Shown: in pieces, positions 25,330 through 37,379 of the stretch
Position numbering within the stretch: position 1 is the stretch's first letter
Layout of the letters: each line of letters begins with the position of its first letter
Assembly: GCA_037976565.1 (NCBI GenBank)
Contig: CP137673.1
Span: forward strand, 1,538,851 to 1,602,850
DNA: 64,000 nt
Reading direction: 5' to 3'
DNA from: Mesocentrotus franciscanus
Taxonomy: Eukaryota > Echinodermata > Echinoidea > Camarodonta > Strongylocentrotidae
Notes under the pieces: model-generated
The model's database searches: none
Told to the model about the DNA's origin: nothing
Seen by the model: only the letters and a program-made list of their open reading frames with translations
Program-made: the position numbers and the translations under genes

Positions 25330-26604
25330 AACCAGAATCACAGAGCACTTTAATCAGTCACATCCGGCATCAAGACAATTTTAGTGAATGCTCCTAACGG
25401 AAGCTGCCAGTCGGTACTCGGTTCCAGGAAATTCAAACCCTGGATCTCGACCGAAATCAAACGATTGATCAATAAGAAACACAAATCGTTCATAAAGGCC
25501 AAGAAATCTAACCTTCTATGTGACTGGAACTTATTTCGCCTTTTACGTAACCAAGTGAGATACGAGTCTCGTGCTTCCTACTGGCAGTATGTCAATCATC
25601 TGTTCTCGCTTCCTGACAACCGTAAGCGATTCTTTGCCTTCGTGAGAGAACGCAAGAGAAGTTTGCCTCCTCCTGTGATCGTAAGCAACCCTGCTGACAT
25701 CGCTAGTGAATTTCTGTGTTGTTTTCAGAAGTCTTTCACAGAGCGGAGCATAGTTACTCACGAACCTCCAAAGAGTGACTTTCCTATCACGTCTCTGAAA
25801 TTCTTTGATATGTCCGTTACTGATGTTTACCAGAAATTGGTTAGACATCTTTGTGCTCGCACTCAGCGACTAGCTAATATAGCACTATTTCTTTTTTTCC
25901 CATTCTATTGGACAGTTTGCCTATTAGCTTACGAAACGACCTTGTCCTAGTAAACTTCGTCAATTGGAAACAAAGCCTCAAAACCCACCTCTCATCCCTG
26001 GACCTCAATGTATAAATCTGATGAAGGCATTTTCAATTCAATAATTTCAATTTCAGTTGTATATATGTGAACAATCCAATACGCGACATAAGTCCGGAGA
26101 ATAATTTCATCATATTTCAAAGTTATTTAATGTACATGTAATATTTTGATAACAATTAATTAGGTAAATGAAAACCCCGGTATAAACATAAAACATGTTA
26201 CATCATTATTTTATGGAGAGCCAATGCTATTATATTATATTATTGAATTATCTATTTTCATATATAATGTGTACTTAATTTCCATATTGGCATTATATTT
26301 GCTCGTGCCTTTCCTTTCTTTATTTTTTGTTTATCCTTGATTTGTTACTCTCTTTATCTGTCCTTATGCTATATTTTTTACAAGTCTTCTGAGTGCATCA
26401 GTTGGTTGGGCGGAGGGACCATTACGGTTACAGTGATTAAGTTTGCTCTCCCCTTCCCTGGCCGCCATCTGTTGCACTCAGAATATTGCTACAAAAATTT
26501 GTATTTGTATAATTTCTGTCACTCTATTTTTGTAATCACCTTGTTTATATCGTTCATTGTTATATTTCTTGAAAGTGCCGAATAAATAATAATAATAATA
26601 ATAA
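25330..26604 (+). mobile_element. LINE derivative with the reverse transcriptase deleted
   Basis: The open frame 25384-25950 encodes the region between endonuclease and RT of CR1/L2-like ORF2 (KPWISTEIKRLINKKHKSF, YWQYVNHLFSLPDNRKRFFA). At about 25860-25905 it jumps to the extreme ORF2 C-terminus in another frame (LDSLPISLRND, WKQSLKTHLSSLDL, stop near 26013). A 3' region of 590 bp and an (ATA)n tail follow. All catalytic RT blocks are missing. Lies in RINT1 intron 7 on the opposite strand. Confidence 0.75.
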
Positions 26605-26609
26605 AAGTA

Positions 26610-28110
26610 ACAGGAAGAGCATATAAACAAGAATTGTACTCAACACTTGGAACACCACATGCCAGAAGGCATATTGATACTACTTTGAGGACTGTTGCAT
26701 CAGGTTCTACCTGATGTTTAAAGAATCATTGATATGGACATGAAAGTCTCAGACATAACGAACAGCAGGTGCACCAGTCAAGTGCTGACAAATGTAAAAA
26801 AGCTGCGCACATATACCCCTTGCTCCAATGAATGCCGCATCAGGGCAGAGATCTTTCTTAGTTCAAAGGAGAGTAAAGACATATGAAAGAAGCACGATGA
26901 AGGAGTAGAGAAACCACAATTTTACTAATACTGCACATTCATAAGCTCAGAATGGATGTGCTTCATGTCACATCTATTGCCAAGGATTTTGTCTTCTGAA
27001 AAAGCCAGCAATGGCAATTCTTTGGAAAGGTCACAAAACTCTAAATTTCATGAAAAATTCAGACTAAGCATGCACAAATGTCAATGAGAAGGAGTGGGAA
27101 TGGGTATCATTATGTTTTTTTTTTTTCAGAAGTGCTGTTTATCATTGTGCCCACTCCCAATTACAATTCTGCTCTGTAGCCCCTGGCAGCAATGCAAAAT
27201 GTCAAGTACTTCTCTTGAAATGTCATCATTACGACTAGATTTGATTTGAACTTTTGATGTATTTTGATGGCTCACATCTGTGTCATCTATATCTAAGGGT
27301 TCACTGCTTGTAAATTAGCCAATTCTTATCAGTTTGATGACTGTAAATCCACACAATAACTCCTAACCACTACATAATCAACTAGTCAGAATAACTTCAG
27401 GACAGTTGGAACTTTCGCACTTTATCACGATCTGATATGCTCATCAAACCCACTCTCTAAATCTCCCCTTTTGGATCATACATTGCGGAACAAACATTTG
27501 GCACATACCGGTAGAAGTGTGTGACTGATGGCTCCTTCCAGGAACCTGCTAGTACTTTGACATCACTCCTGGTGCATATTAAAGGTCACAATGTTTGATT
27601 TGAGCTTCATCTAACTTGGAGTATGCATATATGTCTTTTTTGTATCGAGTTTAATATGTCCAGTCTGATGGAAGTTTTAACTGTATTTAAGCAGAGCTTT
27701 TGGTGACAGACTTTCTGCAGTTCATTGTCCTTTACTCTACTGAAACTTTGATTGTGACTATGTAACAACTGCATGGACTACATGTATATGGTATACAATG
27801 TATTCAAATATTCATGTGTGGTCTTAGAAGACTTAATTTTTATCATGTTAGTTGTACATCCAGGGGTCATGGCAGACAATGAGGCACCTGTAACTAGAGC
27901 TTGAGATAAATAGCAAAACGTGAACTCTGCCCTGATACAAAAAATTTTCAAAATAATTCTACAAAACGATGTTTTACAAATCTTGTGGTGGAATCTATCA
28001 ACAAAAGGATGAGAGAAATGGAGCGTACAACAGAAATGTAATAAGAAGCACTCAGAACAGAAAACTGTCACTTACAAGCCTCTTAGAAATGAAATTCAAC
28101 AAGCAATTAG
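26610..28110. other. RINT1 intron 7, nothing recognised
   Basis: Unique sequence with no supported gene, repeat or RNA. Confidence 0.5.
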
Positions 28111-28129
28111 ATCATCTAAACCAAACTGT

Positions 28130-28312
28130 TTTGTAATAGCATAAATATACATATATGTTTTGTTTATTGTATTTTTTTCTGTCAATGGGCCCCATTTACA
28201 AGCTTTGCTTCTCAGGGGTCCATTAGCTGTCATTGTATTGTAATTGTACCAGTATCAGTGTGATTGTAAATTGTTTTTAATGATTGGTTGAATAAATTGA
28301 ATTGAATTGAAT
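28130..28312 (+). mobile_element. LINE 3' end with (TTGAA)n tail
   Basis: GGGCCCCATTTACAAGC, GGTTGAATAAATTGAATTG tail; typical of CR1-like 3' ends with a short tandem tail. The coding part is absent. Confidence 0.6.
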
Positions 28313-28389
28313 CTAAAGCAAACTTCTACAAACACGAAGTTGAAAATCTGAAGAAGTCTGAGCCGGGGAAATGGCAACAGCAGATTCGC

Positions 28390-29152
28390 ACACTTAGTGG
28401 ACAACAGAAACAGTCATAGCATTCTATGAATGTCTTCTCACAGGGTAATACTACACCTACACGTAGAGGACAACGGAAACAGTCATAGCATTCTATGAAT
28501 GTCTTCTCACAGGGTACTACTACACCTACACTTGACAACGGAAACAGTCATAGCATTCTATGAATGTCTTCTCACAGGGTAATACTACACCTACACGTAG
28601 AGGACAACGGAAACAGTCATAGCATTCTATGAATGTCTTCTCACAGGGTAATACTACACCTACACTTAGTGGACAACGGAAACAGTCATAGCATTCTATG
28701 AATGTCTTCTCACAGGGTAATACTACACCTACACTTTAATAGAGAACAACGGAAACAGTCATAGCATTCTATGAATGTCTTCTCACAGGGTAATACTACA
28801 CCTACACTTAGTGGACAACGGAAACAGTCATAGCATTCTATGAATGTCTTCTCACAGGGTTATACTACACCTACACTTAGAGGACAACGGAAACAGTCAT
28901 AGCATTCTATGAATGTCTTCTCACAGGGTACTACTACACCTACACTTAGTGGACAACGGAAACAGTCATAGCATTCTATGAATGTCTTCTCACAGGGTAA
29001 TGCTACACCTACACTTAGAGGACAACGGAAACAGTCATGGCATTCTATGAATGTCTTCTCACAGGGTAATACTACACCTACACTTAGTGGACAACGGAAA
29101 CAGTCATAGCATTCTATGAATGTCTTCTCACAGAGTAATACTACACCTGGGT
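28390..29152. repeat. 69-bp minisatellite, 11 units
   Basis: Unit with GACAACGGAAACAGTCATAG, CATTCTATGAATGTCTTCTC and ACAGGGTAATACTACACCTA. Starts (GAAACAG) fall near 28407, 28476, 28541, 28610, 28679, 28752, 28821, 28890, 28959, 29028 and 29097. Most spacings are exactly 69 bp, with one of 65 and one of 73. Because 69 is a multiple of three, the minus strand reads as repeated CEKTFIECYDCFRC peptides. It is intronic (RINT1 intron 7) and the frame is broken in places, so I treat the ORFs as by-products. Confidence 0.95.
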
Positions 29153-29560
29153 CAAGAGAGACTTTTAACAATCAAATTCACAGATGCACCAGGCAAGAAT
29201 TTAAACTCCAAAAACTCTTTCAACATCATTCTGACAACAGCTTTAGACCCTGTTTAAACTTGCATGATAAACTGCTTATCAAATGCACCACAGCAAACTT
29301 GATGTGTCAATGAAAATGAACGGCTTGAGGCAATGTTCAGGGGGTAAAAATATGTACATATCTGCACACAACAATGGCAATTACATGACTGTATACACCC
29401 TTCCCGATTTGTGAAGAGCACTATGGTTTAATATCTCATTTTATTTAAATGCAGAGGGGTTTTAAAGGCAATGTACTATATCATGTCTGGATGAGTCTAT
29501 AGGTCTGCAAAGTTTAAATCACAGATAATCAAACTGAACTTATCCCCCTCTGTAACTTAC

Positions 29561-29786
29561 ACTGTCTCTCTATAGCAATCCATTTATCAAAGCAAGCCTG
29601 TTCAGTGAGTATATGTAAGCATCCAGGTTGGCTGTTTGGATAATGGTAAGAGTTTCTCAGTTCTTTATCAAACAGCAGCAGTTCATCAATGGTATGACAG
29701 AGTAGCTGGTCATCAAAGAGGAGTTCTGGAATGTCATGTTTCAGTTTGGCGGCTACAGTGTGGAGGAGACCTCGGATAAACTCAGT
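29561..29786 (-). CDS. RINT1: RINT1 exon 7
   Basis: 226 nt, acceptor TGTTTTCAG, donor CAGT|GTAAGT, phase 0 in, phase 1 out. Encodes TEFIRGLLHTVAAKLKHDIP, LLFDDQLLCHTIDELLLFDKEL and HILTEQACFDKWIAIERQ. These parallel the human RINT1 segments FxRGLMxLVxxKLxxDIP and HILSEExCFxRW. The donor one nt after CAG fits the phase of exon 8. Confidence 0.93.
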
Positions 29787-29799
29787 CTGAAAACACAAA

Positions 29800-30345
29800 G
29801 TTACAGAATTTAGTGACTCTTCTCTACTGAGAGGAAAAACAACAAAAAACATGTACATGTAAAGATTCTGAGCTATATATAGATCAGAATAAATTTAAGT
29901 AAATTCACGATTTATTTTAACTCTAATCACACCTTAGCAACTGAATAACACAGATGTTGATTTTCTTAAAATGAAAATGTAATATTCAGCAGAATAGCAC
30001 TTTCCACATACACAAGTAAGAAAGCAAATATATTTAGAACAGGAAAGGGTAATAGTTAAAATAATAAAATGTATCACATTTGTGACTACACTGAAAAAAT
30101 TCAATGTGATGTATTCATGATAGTATAATTTATTTTTAAAAGAAGAGAGGGAGAAGAAAAAAAAATGACTGATTTGCACATAGATAAGGAAACAACAGGT
30201 GTAAGAAGCAAAGGTGCTCTTCTCTGCACTTTATCCTATTCACACAAACTTCTTACAAGCAAAAAATAAAGTGACATACCTCATATCAGAGGTTTAAAAG
30301 CAGACTTAATTGATAATATATGTCACACTGCTACATCCTTAGAAT
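29800..30345. other. RINT1 intron 6, nothing recognised
   Basis: AT-rich intron sequence, no supported feature. Confidence 0.55.
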
Positions 30346-30352
30346 AACTTAC

Positions 30353-30466
30353 CCTTGCTTCAATATTGAGAGTTTTGTCTTCACTTAATACTGGTTGAAC
30401 ATTGTTCTGAAGAAACTCAGAATGGTCTCTGATCCAATTCAATATCTGGGTGAAATACCATTCAGG
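30353..30466 (-). CDS. RINT1: RINT1 exon 6
   Basis: 114 nt (38 codons, phase 0 both ends), acceptor GATTTCAG, donor AGG|GTAAGT. Encodes PEWYFTQILNWIRDHSEFLQ and on to NIEAR. PEWY..Q.L.WI..H.EFL is a core RINT1/TIP20 signature. The exon is too short for a long open frame but its splice sites and homology are clear. Confidence 0.92.
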
Positions 30467-30479
30467 CTGAAATCAAGAA

Positions 30480-31500
30480 AAACAAGGAATAAACATGAAG
30501 TAAGGCATTACCTCATGTAGCATGATTATAACTGATGAAATATTAGATAATTGTGTGCATTACTGTACAAATAGAAGTGATATTGCTTGTGTATTTGCTT
30601 ACATTAAAAAAGTCACTACTATGATCTACTGATCTACTATTTTTCGCCTCTCCTTTGCCTATTTATTTAATAGTTTAAAGGTAATGCAAAGTTTTAGAAA
30701 TTTTGAAAATTGGATGGATAGTAATTCTTTAAAATTTTGATATATTTATGCTCCTGTGGATGTATTATAAGCACTAGAAAATTTAGCCCCTTAAATACTT
30801 CTGCTTTCGAGAAAATTAAAATTTACTGGTACTCCCGGTAAATTTCAAATATTTCAAATAGCGCCTAAGGCCACTCCATGGTAGCTGCGATCATGAAAAT
30901 CTCAGAATATGCAGTTCTGATATATAATTTCCAAACAGGAATAGCAAATCGGTCGATTATAGTCAAGAAACATTGTTTTAAAGCTAAAATAATATCAGTC
31001 TTGAGAGGGAGCTATAAAACATAAAGAGTTATTTTTTACAATTTCATCACTTTAGACTCAATTTCAACCGCGACAACGATCATTGAATATTGTAAAATCG
31101 CACATTCTTCCAATATGTTCATTTGAACCAAATTCATGACCCCATACCAAAACATTGTATTACCTTTAATAGCAATTCTAAGAACCTAGTTCAAATGTTT
31201 CAACTCAAATGAATGAAACCTAAGAATTGCACTTGGGGTGGCCAAATCTAGATTTGACACAAGTTACATTTCAATGCCTTATCAATGCTATCAAGAGTAC
31301 AAGGTTAAAATGAATTAATGCAAAGTAAGACATCTTATCTACATTTTTGAAGGTCAAAAAAGGTGCTAGAATCTATGTATCTTGTCTATAATTTCAAAGT
31401 TCAATGTAAAGTGAATTGAAAATATCTATGCTGTCGAAGGTGACATGAGTTGACAAAGAGTTGGGTACTTTAAGAATGGAGATATCAGATGGAATGAGGG
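30480..31500. other. RINT1 intron 5, nothing recognised
   Basis: AT-rich intron sequence with no element that I can define. Confidence 0.5.
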
Positions 31501-31508
31501 AGTATTAC

Positions 31509-31665
31509 CTTATCTATGCTGTTAGTGAGTTTCTTGCCGTAGAAGTGATATTTGAATCTCTTCTTGAGAGGTTGCAGGAGTAATTGTAGAGGTAGGAGGA
31601 GAGGAGTTGAACTAGGAATGATAAGGTAATCTTGAGATGTCTCATCTTCAGCTGCTAACGCTTCT
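31509..31665 (-). CDS. RINT1: RINT1 exon 5
   Basis: 157 nt, acceptor TTAACTCAG, donor AAG|GTAATA, phase 2 in, phase 0 out. Encodes EALAAEDETSQDYLIIPSS, then LLLPLQLLLQPLKKRFKYHF and YGKKLTNSIDK. The LxPLKKRFKYHFYG run matches the strongly conserved PLQKRFRYHFRG of RINT1. The other two frames contain stops. Confidence 0.9.
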
Positions 31666-31725
31666 CTGAGTTAAGTGAGTCAAGGAGTCTATTGCATCAT
31701 CAAATATGTCATAATGATGTTAAGT

Positions 31726-31760
<35 letters not shown>

Positions 31761-32020
31761 GCATTTCTATAGCGCCGTCTATCTAGAAATTCTATTCCGA
31801 GGCGCACTAATTATTACCCCGGCTTTAGCCTAGCTGCCATTACAGCGCTCTAGAAATTCAAGGAATTAATTCCTGCCAGGTACCCATTTACCTCACCTGG
31901 GTCAAGTGTGACAAATGAAGATTAATGCCTTGCCAAAGGGCATTAGTGCCGTGTCGGGGATCGAACCACAACCTTTGAATTTCAAGTCAAGTGCTTAAAC
32001 CACTCGACTACAACACTTCT
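31726..32020 (-). mobile_element. tRNA-derived SINE in RINT1 intron 4
   Basis: Begins (ATA)n then TTTCTATAGCGCCGTC. The inverted head has box B GGGGATCGAACCAC and box A CCACTCGACTACAACAC. It is a subfamily different from the 8020 type but shares the AAGGAATTAATTCCTG core. Confidence 0.88.
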
Positions 32021-32513
32021 ACACTATCCAGGAGACTTGAATTTCTAAGTCCCATTCAAGGCCCAAGGGACTATGACTTAGTAATTCTGATTCCTTAAGG
32101 GCACTAGCGCACTAACTTTGAACTTGAACCTAAGACCTTTTTGTTCCAAGATAGAGAAAACAGAGCTCTTCAACTAAGCAATACAACATCAATTTCATGT
32201 GAATTAGTTCATTTCTACACTTCAACACATTTTACATTTCTATCTATGGTGTAAAGATAAAAAGTAGTCTTATTTCTTCAATTTCAGACCCTTTCTATTG
32301 ACATCCTACTGCAAACACGCATTATTCAGAAAATTTGATTTATTGGGTGATAGACACTTCTAGCAATCTAGCATCATGGTTTATTGATAAATCCAAATAA
32401 GTTACATGTGAGTAGAAGCAACCCACCCTCACGTCTTACTTTTGGCATAATCATAGGGCAGCTATAAATGTGTGGATGATATTTACATGCAGGTAATACA
32501 GTATTTAACACCT

Positions 32514-32646
32514 GGGCAATGTTTCACGAAACCGTCATAAGTGCAGGTTCACCACCAACCCATTGAAACGCATTTATTAAATTTAACATGCGTTTCAATG
32601 GGATGGTGATGAACTTGTACTTATGATGGTTTTGTGAAACGATGCC
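32514..32646. mobile_element. Foldback MITE in RINT1 intron 4
   Basis: Arms of about 60 bp: left GGGCAATGTTTCACGAAACC ... CCATTGAAACGCAT, right ATGCGTTTCAATGG ... GGTTTTGTGAAACGATGCC; short loop. Same TTTCAC-type end style as 1989-2276 but a different interior. Confidence 0.85.
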
Positions 32647-32721
32647 TGTTAGTACCCGATGTTTGCAACAAAAACAAAAAGAGAGAAAAATACAGGTATC
32701 ACAATGATTTGAGAAGGATAC

Positions 32722-32856
32722 GGAAGCTGCAGCTTGATGAGTTGTAGGAGTAATACTTTGAGTTTTGCTGTGAGTTCAGTCAGGTTAGCAGCGGGAACAG
32801 GAGCAGTAGAGTTCACAAAGGGCCATCCAAGTAACTTCAAAACCTCATCAAACTCA
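32722..32856 (-). CDS. RINT1: RINT1 exon 4
   Basis: 135 nt, acceptor AAATCAG, donor CC|GTATCC, phase 2 in and out. Encodes SEFDEVLKLLGWPFVNST and then a leucine-rich helix ending LIKLQLP. The donor was chosen because it alone gives an open frame into exon 5 (exon 5 needs one base to complete a Pro codon). LKLLGWPFV is the RINT1 counterpart of the human LxxLxWPF motif. Confidence 0.85.
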
Positions 32857-33059
32857 CTGATTTTAAACAAAAGAATATAGATATAAAATATGTATGTATA
32901 TTGAAAAAATCATAATAAATGAAATTACACATTACATTAATGTTCCCATAGAACAATAACATCAGAATTAATACATTTGAAATACTTTTATTAATAGTCC
33001 TCACATCAAATACTTATCACAGGCTCATGGCCCTTCAATTCCTACAAAACTCTTGTTAG

Positions 33060-33235
33060 GCTATCGACTGCAGTTCTCATCAAGGAATTCCTTACTACCA
33101 GGTACCTATTACTACACCTGGGTGGAGAGTGGCAAACGTAGATTAATATCTTGCCAGAGGACAGTGGTGCCAATCTAGAGCTTGAACACAAGGTCCCAGC
33201 ATCTCCTGGCAAGTGTTTGAACCAGCTTCACCAGT
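33060..33235 (-). mobile_element. Diverged SINE fragment
   Basis: Retains the core AAGGAATTCCTTACTACCAG and CACCTGGGTGGAGAGTGGC, with a decayed head and no ATT tail. Confidence 0.6.
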
Positions 33236-33421
33236 TATCACATTTCAGGGAAACTGACATTCAACAAGAGGGTCATGCTTAATTACATGTTTCTACAGAG
33301 GGGTCATTTCTGAATTCTATGGTGTCCATTTTGAGCCTTCTCTACATGCAGATGATGACATTGCATACTAAGCCATAGATAAAGTGAGATGGTCAAAATT
33401 CTTGAAAATTCATGTTCATTA

Positions 33422-33619
33422 AAGGCTCCTCCAGAAAGAAAAAAATGCTGCATTTTTAAAAAGTGTAAATGAAAAACAAGTAAGCGCAACACTAAAGAAC
33501 AAAGGTCCTACGCGTATACACTGAGACCTGTGTTAGATATAGAAAATGTGAAGCATGTTAACTTTACGTCATCATTCAAAAACTACAGCGGTTTACTGCT
33601 GCATATCTGAAAGAAGCTT
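33422..33619. mobile_element. TIR element, family copy 2
   Basis: Shares the inner sequence of 3745-3941 (ATGCTGCATTTTTAAA, ACGCGTAT, GTCATCATTCAAAAA, GCATATCTGAA) and degraded ends, in RINT1 intron 3. Confidence 0.7.
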
Positions 33620-33697
33620 AAAAGTTTAAAAGTTCAAAAGAGATACTCTACATGGAAAGGATAATTCTGTATGTATAATCTCATTTTGTAAACTCAC

Positions 33698-33871
33698 CTT
33701 TCCAGTTTCTCCTTGAGGATCTTATACCAGAAGAGCACTGTCCTATCCACAAAGTCAACCAGGTTAACGCAGGCTGACCCCTGAAGAGCATGGCTGACCT
33801 TAGCAAGTCTAGCAAAGTGTTCTACCGCACTGGGCATGGCATTGGCCGATAGTGACTGCTGAACGACAGAG
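33698..33871 (-). CDS. RINT1: RINT1 exon 3
   Basis: 174 nt, acceptor TTTCACAG, donor AAG|GTGAGT, phase 2 in and out. It encodes SSVVQQSLSANAMPSAVEHF through DRTVLFWYKILKEKLE. The FWYKILKEKL segment corresponds to FWHKILKDKL of vertebrate RINT1, a distinctive family signature. The ORF continues upstream of the acceptor but only as intron sequence. Confidence 0.9.
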
Positions 33872-33954
33872 CTGTGAAACAAGGCAAACGGGGCTGAGTT
33901 CACCAGTAGAGAACCTTGGATTTCAGTGCTGTTACACCATCAGAGGATAGAGTG

Positions 33955-34265
33955 CATAATTGATGATGGATGGAAGGATGAAATGGATGGATGGATGGAG
34001 GATAAAACAGTGGATTGATGGATGGAAGAGTTGATAAGACAATGGTGCATGAAGAAAGGTGATAGAAAGATAGGGAGGTTGAGTTCGTTTATTGTTTGAT
34101 GCATGTATGCAGAAAAGAAAGTAAAAGCATGGTGGACAAAAATATATGAATGATGGATAGATAGATAGATAGATGGATGAATGAATGACAAGAAGATGGA
34201 GCAAAGGATGAGTGATGAATGTATTTAAGGAGTAAGAGGAGGATTGATTGTTCAATGCATGCAGA
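33955..34265. repeat. GATG/GATA-rich degenerate microsatellite
   Basis: Runs of GGATGGATGGATG and (GATA)n around 34157-34180 with interspersed unique bases, in RINT1 intron 2. Long Ser/His/Ile ORFs on the minus strand are artefacts of it. Confidence 0.85.
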
Positions 34266-34289
34266 TGAAATGAAAACGGGAGGAACAAA

Positions 34290-35590
34290 GAGGTAAGGGA
34301 ACTTTACAGGGTGGCAGATTGAGTTACAAGAGAAGCGATTGGAACTCAGTATGGAAGAAGAGTAACGATTACTCAGATAATAACATGTCAAAGATTTAGA
34401 GAAGAAAAAACAGATAGGAAAAGAATAGAGCAAAACGAAGGGAAATAGGTATAAATTAAAGTTACAAGGTGAACAGTAGAGAGGATTGGTGAAAGATATA
34501 GTATGTAAAGGGGGAAAGGGTATGGAAAGGGTGTATAAACAATTAATTCCAAAATCATTTTGGGTATTTGATTAAATAAAAGTTAAACAGTACAAAAAAA
34601 TTAAAACATGATGGAGAAAGGTAAAAGCACAAATTGGAATGTCAAATGCAAACATTTTGAATGAGATAGGAATTGGTAGGATGGTTGCACAGGACAAAGA
34701 GAAAAGAAGAGAGAGAATAAACGCAATAAGATATGAAGTGAATGAATGATGACAATTTGTGAAGAAAATGGGTTAATTCATGATCAAATGGATTACAAAA
34801 CATCTCAATTGAAGAATGAATAGCAAGAAGCATTACAATGCACCAGCATATTTTAAACACACAGTGAAAGTCCATTTCACAAGAAAGTGATAAATTGATA
34901 AGTTTTCATTTAGTGTAAACACACATTACACGTCAGGTATCACAAAGATGTCAAAAAATTATAGGTTTAGAATATATTGGATCATTAACATGAAAGCATT
35001 TTCAAAAATGGATCATTAACATGGAAGCATAAATTTAATGAATAAAATAAATCATTTTCAATATATCAGACAGGCAGGAAGGTGCAGATGTACTTTAAAA
35101 TGGGTCCCAATTGATGCGAAATGTTGACAAAGATGTAATGGTAATTGGTCAAAAGGCATGAGGAGAGAGAGAGGGAAAGAAAGATGAAATTCCGTTACTA
35201 AAAGAGAAAAGGTCTACAACAGAGGTTACAGTAGATGTAGACAGGGTGGTGTCTAACGGGAGATTACATACTGTAGATAGTCTGAAGAAGAAAACAAGTT
35301 TTTCAGTAAATTGTCAAATGTTAAAAGTATTATTTATGTCTGGCTTGAATTGTAGCATTACATGTACTTCCGTTAGATCAATTACTTCCTCCATCCGCAT
35401 TCTTTCTAAATCATGTACATTATATCCAACTATGACAGGAAGATAATCCTTTCCTGATTATTTCAGATGATTGAAAGGCAAATTTAGAAGTTTTATGCGA
35501 CGTACATTAGGTCATATCTTATACTATTTTCCTTTTGTATCAACCCAAGTCTGTCTAAAAATGCCTTCTGCCAAGTCAATAGTTCAACCC
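34290..35590. other. RINT1 intron 2, purine-rich, nothing recognised
   Basis: A/G-rich intron sequence without supported elements. Confidence 0.5.
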
Positions 35591-35607
35591 ATCAAAAGTT
35601 AGCTCAC

Positions 35608-35849
35608 CTTAGCTCTTCAACCATCGCCATCCATTTCAAGTACTCCATACATCTCTCTAGCTCCTGTACTTGACTTGTCAAACCAATTAGGTGTGATACC
35701 ATTGGCTCAGCTTGAGTCACATGACTTGTTACCAAACGTCGGGTTTGTTTGTAGTCTGCTGTCAAGTCATCCAAGCGTTCTGTTGCTGCTGTTGCCTCTA
35801 GAAGGGCACTTTGTATTCTTGATGGGGCTTCAGTGCTAGCTGTTGATAA
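35608..35849 (-). CDS. RINT1: RINT1 exon 2 (coiled-coil segment)
   Basis: 242 nt between an acceptor (TTCTCAG) and a donor (AAG|GTGAGC), phase 0 in and phase 2 out. It encodes a predicted helical coiled coil (LSTASTEAPSRIQSAL... to ERCMEYLKWMAMVEEL). The LERCMEYLKWMAMVEEL stretch matches the RINT1/TIP20 segment following the coiled coil, where one polypeptide helix repeats the length-Trp pattern. Directly supported by ORF continuity and phase. Confidence 0.9.
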
Positions 35850-36009
35850 CTGAGAATAATTGTTTAAAGAAAGATATTTTACTTTAATGATTTTGTATAG
35901 TGTATTTTTTATCATGTAAATACTTTGGTAAAAAATTGTACAATCAGCCCCTGTGCTGCGATGCATATTTCTTGAATGAATAAACCATTATTATTATCAT
36001 CATTATTAT

Positions 36010-36490
36010 TATACTTAAAGGGCAATCCAACCCTTATAATAAGTTCATTTGTATGAAAGCGGAAAAATAAGAGAAAAAGAAGGGCAAAAGTTTGAAATAA
36101 ATCGAACTAATAATTAGCAAGTTATGAATGTTTGAAATATGACATCACTATAGCTATGCAAATCTCAAATCGGTAATTCTGTCAGTAGATTGTGACATAA
36201 TCACATACTACTCTATCCTGTTTGTCGTGTACAAAATTATCATTGATTTCTGTATTATTCCCAAGTACCTCCTCCGTTGGGGCACTACTCAAAATATAGT
36301 ATGGATAGTATATTATTAAAATTGGTCCTGTAAAGAGAAAGACCCTCCCCGAGTCATACATTTTGAAATACAAATTGACATTTTAATCATTTTGTGTGTT
36401 GGAACAAATGGGAAAGTTGTCTGGCCTACATCACAGTGACATTACAGTTTCAGCCAATTTGAAGTTCCCATACGTATAGTGATTACAAGT
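36010..36490. mobile_element. Possible MITE-like dispersed repeat in RINT1 intron 1
   Basis: Begins TTAAAGGGCAATCCAACCC after (ATT)n. The segment AAGTTTGAAATAAATCGAAC resembles the sequence near 610-640. Ends not defined. Confidence 0.3.
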
Positions 36491-37019
36491 TTCAAATATT
36501 CATTATCATATCTCTAACTTTATTTTTTGTCAGATTTTGTTCAATCTTTATCAGTCTGCTAGTGCTACTCCGATTAATAATTATATCATGGTCATTGTTT
36601 TATCAAATTAAACACATATATATTTTCTAGAAAACTAGACCCAAATGTCCATCTTTCTGCAACTACAAGGTTATCTTTCTTACTCTTAGGCTACGTCTAT
36701 GAACAACAATAACAACAATGAGAAAAAAAAATAATAGACCCGTTGCCTGAGACCGAGTGTTGGCTGTTGACAAATCTTTCACCTAAATCTATTCTAGGTC
36801 TAGATCTAGGCACCGGCTGGATCTCTTAGTAATATATTCTGCTAGCTAGGCCATCATACCTAATCACTTATGCTTGAATATCAATCATGAAAATAGTCTA
36901 GAAACGAAACTCAATTAAAAATCAACGAAACCTAAGCCGCTGAACCCTGAAAAGTTTTTACAAATCCAACGCTAAAAAAAACGTATGGGACCGAAGTAAA
37001 ACAAATCGGTACAATTTAC

Positions 37020-37184
37020 CTCTTGTTCTATCCGTGCCTTTTCGTCAAGTGCATTTTGAAGCATATCTTCGGTGAGAGAGAGTTTCTTGATATCATTTCC
37101 TATCTGAATGTCAATCATTCGACGAATTTCATCCGAGTATTCAGGCAATGATGAGCCCAAATCTTGAAACGACTCTTCTGCCAT
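37020..37184 (-). CDS. RINT1: RINT1 exon 1 (start codon, 55 codons)
   Basis: The ATG at 37184 opens MAEESFQDLGSS and reads 55 codons to RIEQE, then a donor (GAG|GTAAAT) that leaves phase 0. The segment is acidic and heptad-like (EDMLQNALDEKARIEQE), fitting the N-terminal coiled coil that in RINT1 contacts ZW10. This start is chosen because it is the first ATG, in frame with the next exon, and the N-terminus is only slightly shorter than in vertebrates. I see no clear TATA box upstream; 37190-37260 holds alternating ACGTAC-type sequence. Confidence 0.85.
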
Positions 37185-37379
37185 CGTTGGAGGCTAATCA
37201 TTCATGCGTGATGCGTACTATACTACGTACGTACACGTACACGGACGTATTCAAACACAACAGTATCCACATCAGCATTATATCAATTTTACGAATGGTT
37301 ATTCAATTTCGAGTGAAACCGTATGCTTTGGTAATTTTATTTTCTACTTCATGATAAAATTATGTCCTTTAAATTTCAT

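Noticed and set aside
28390..29152. CRISPR array
   Set aside because: Whole 69-bp unit is repeated with no variable spacers, and the genome is eukaryotic.
33932..34433. Ser/His/Ile-rich minus-strand ORFs
   Set aside because: Caused by GATG/GATA repeats in RINT1 intron 2.
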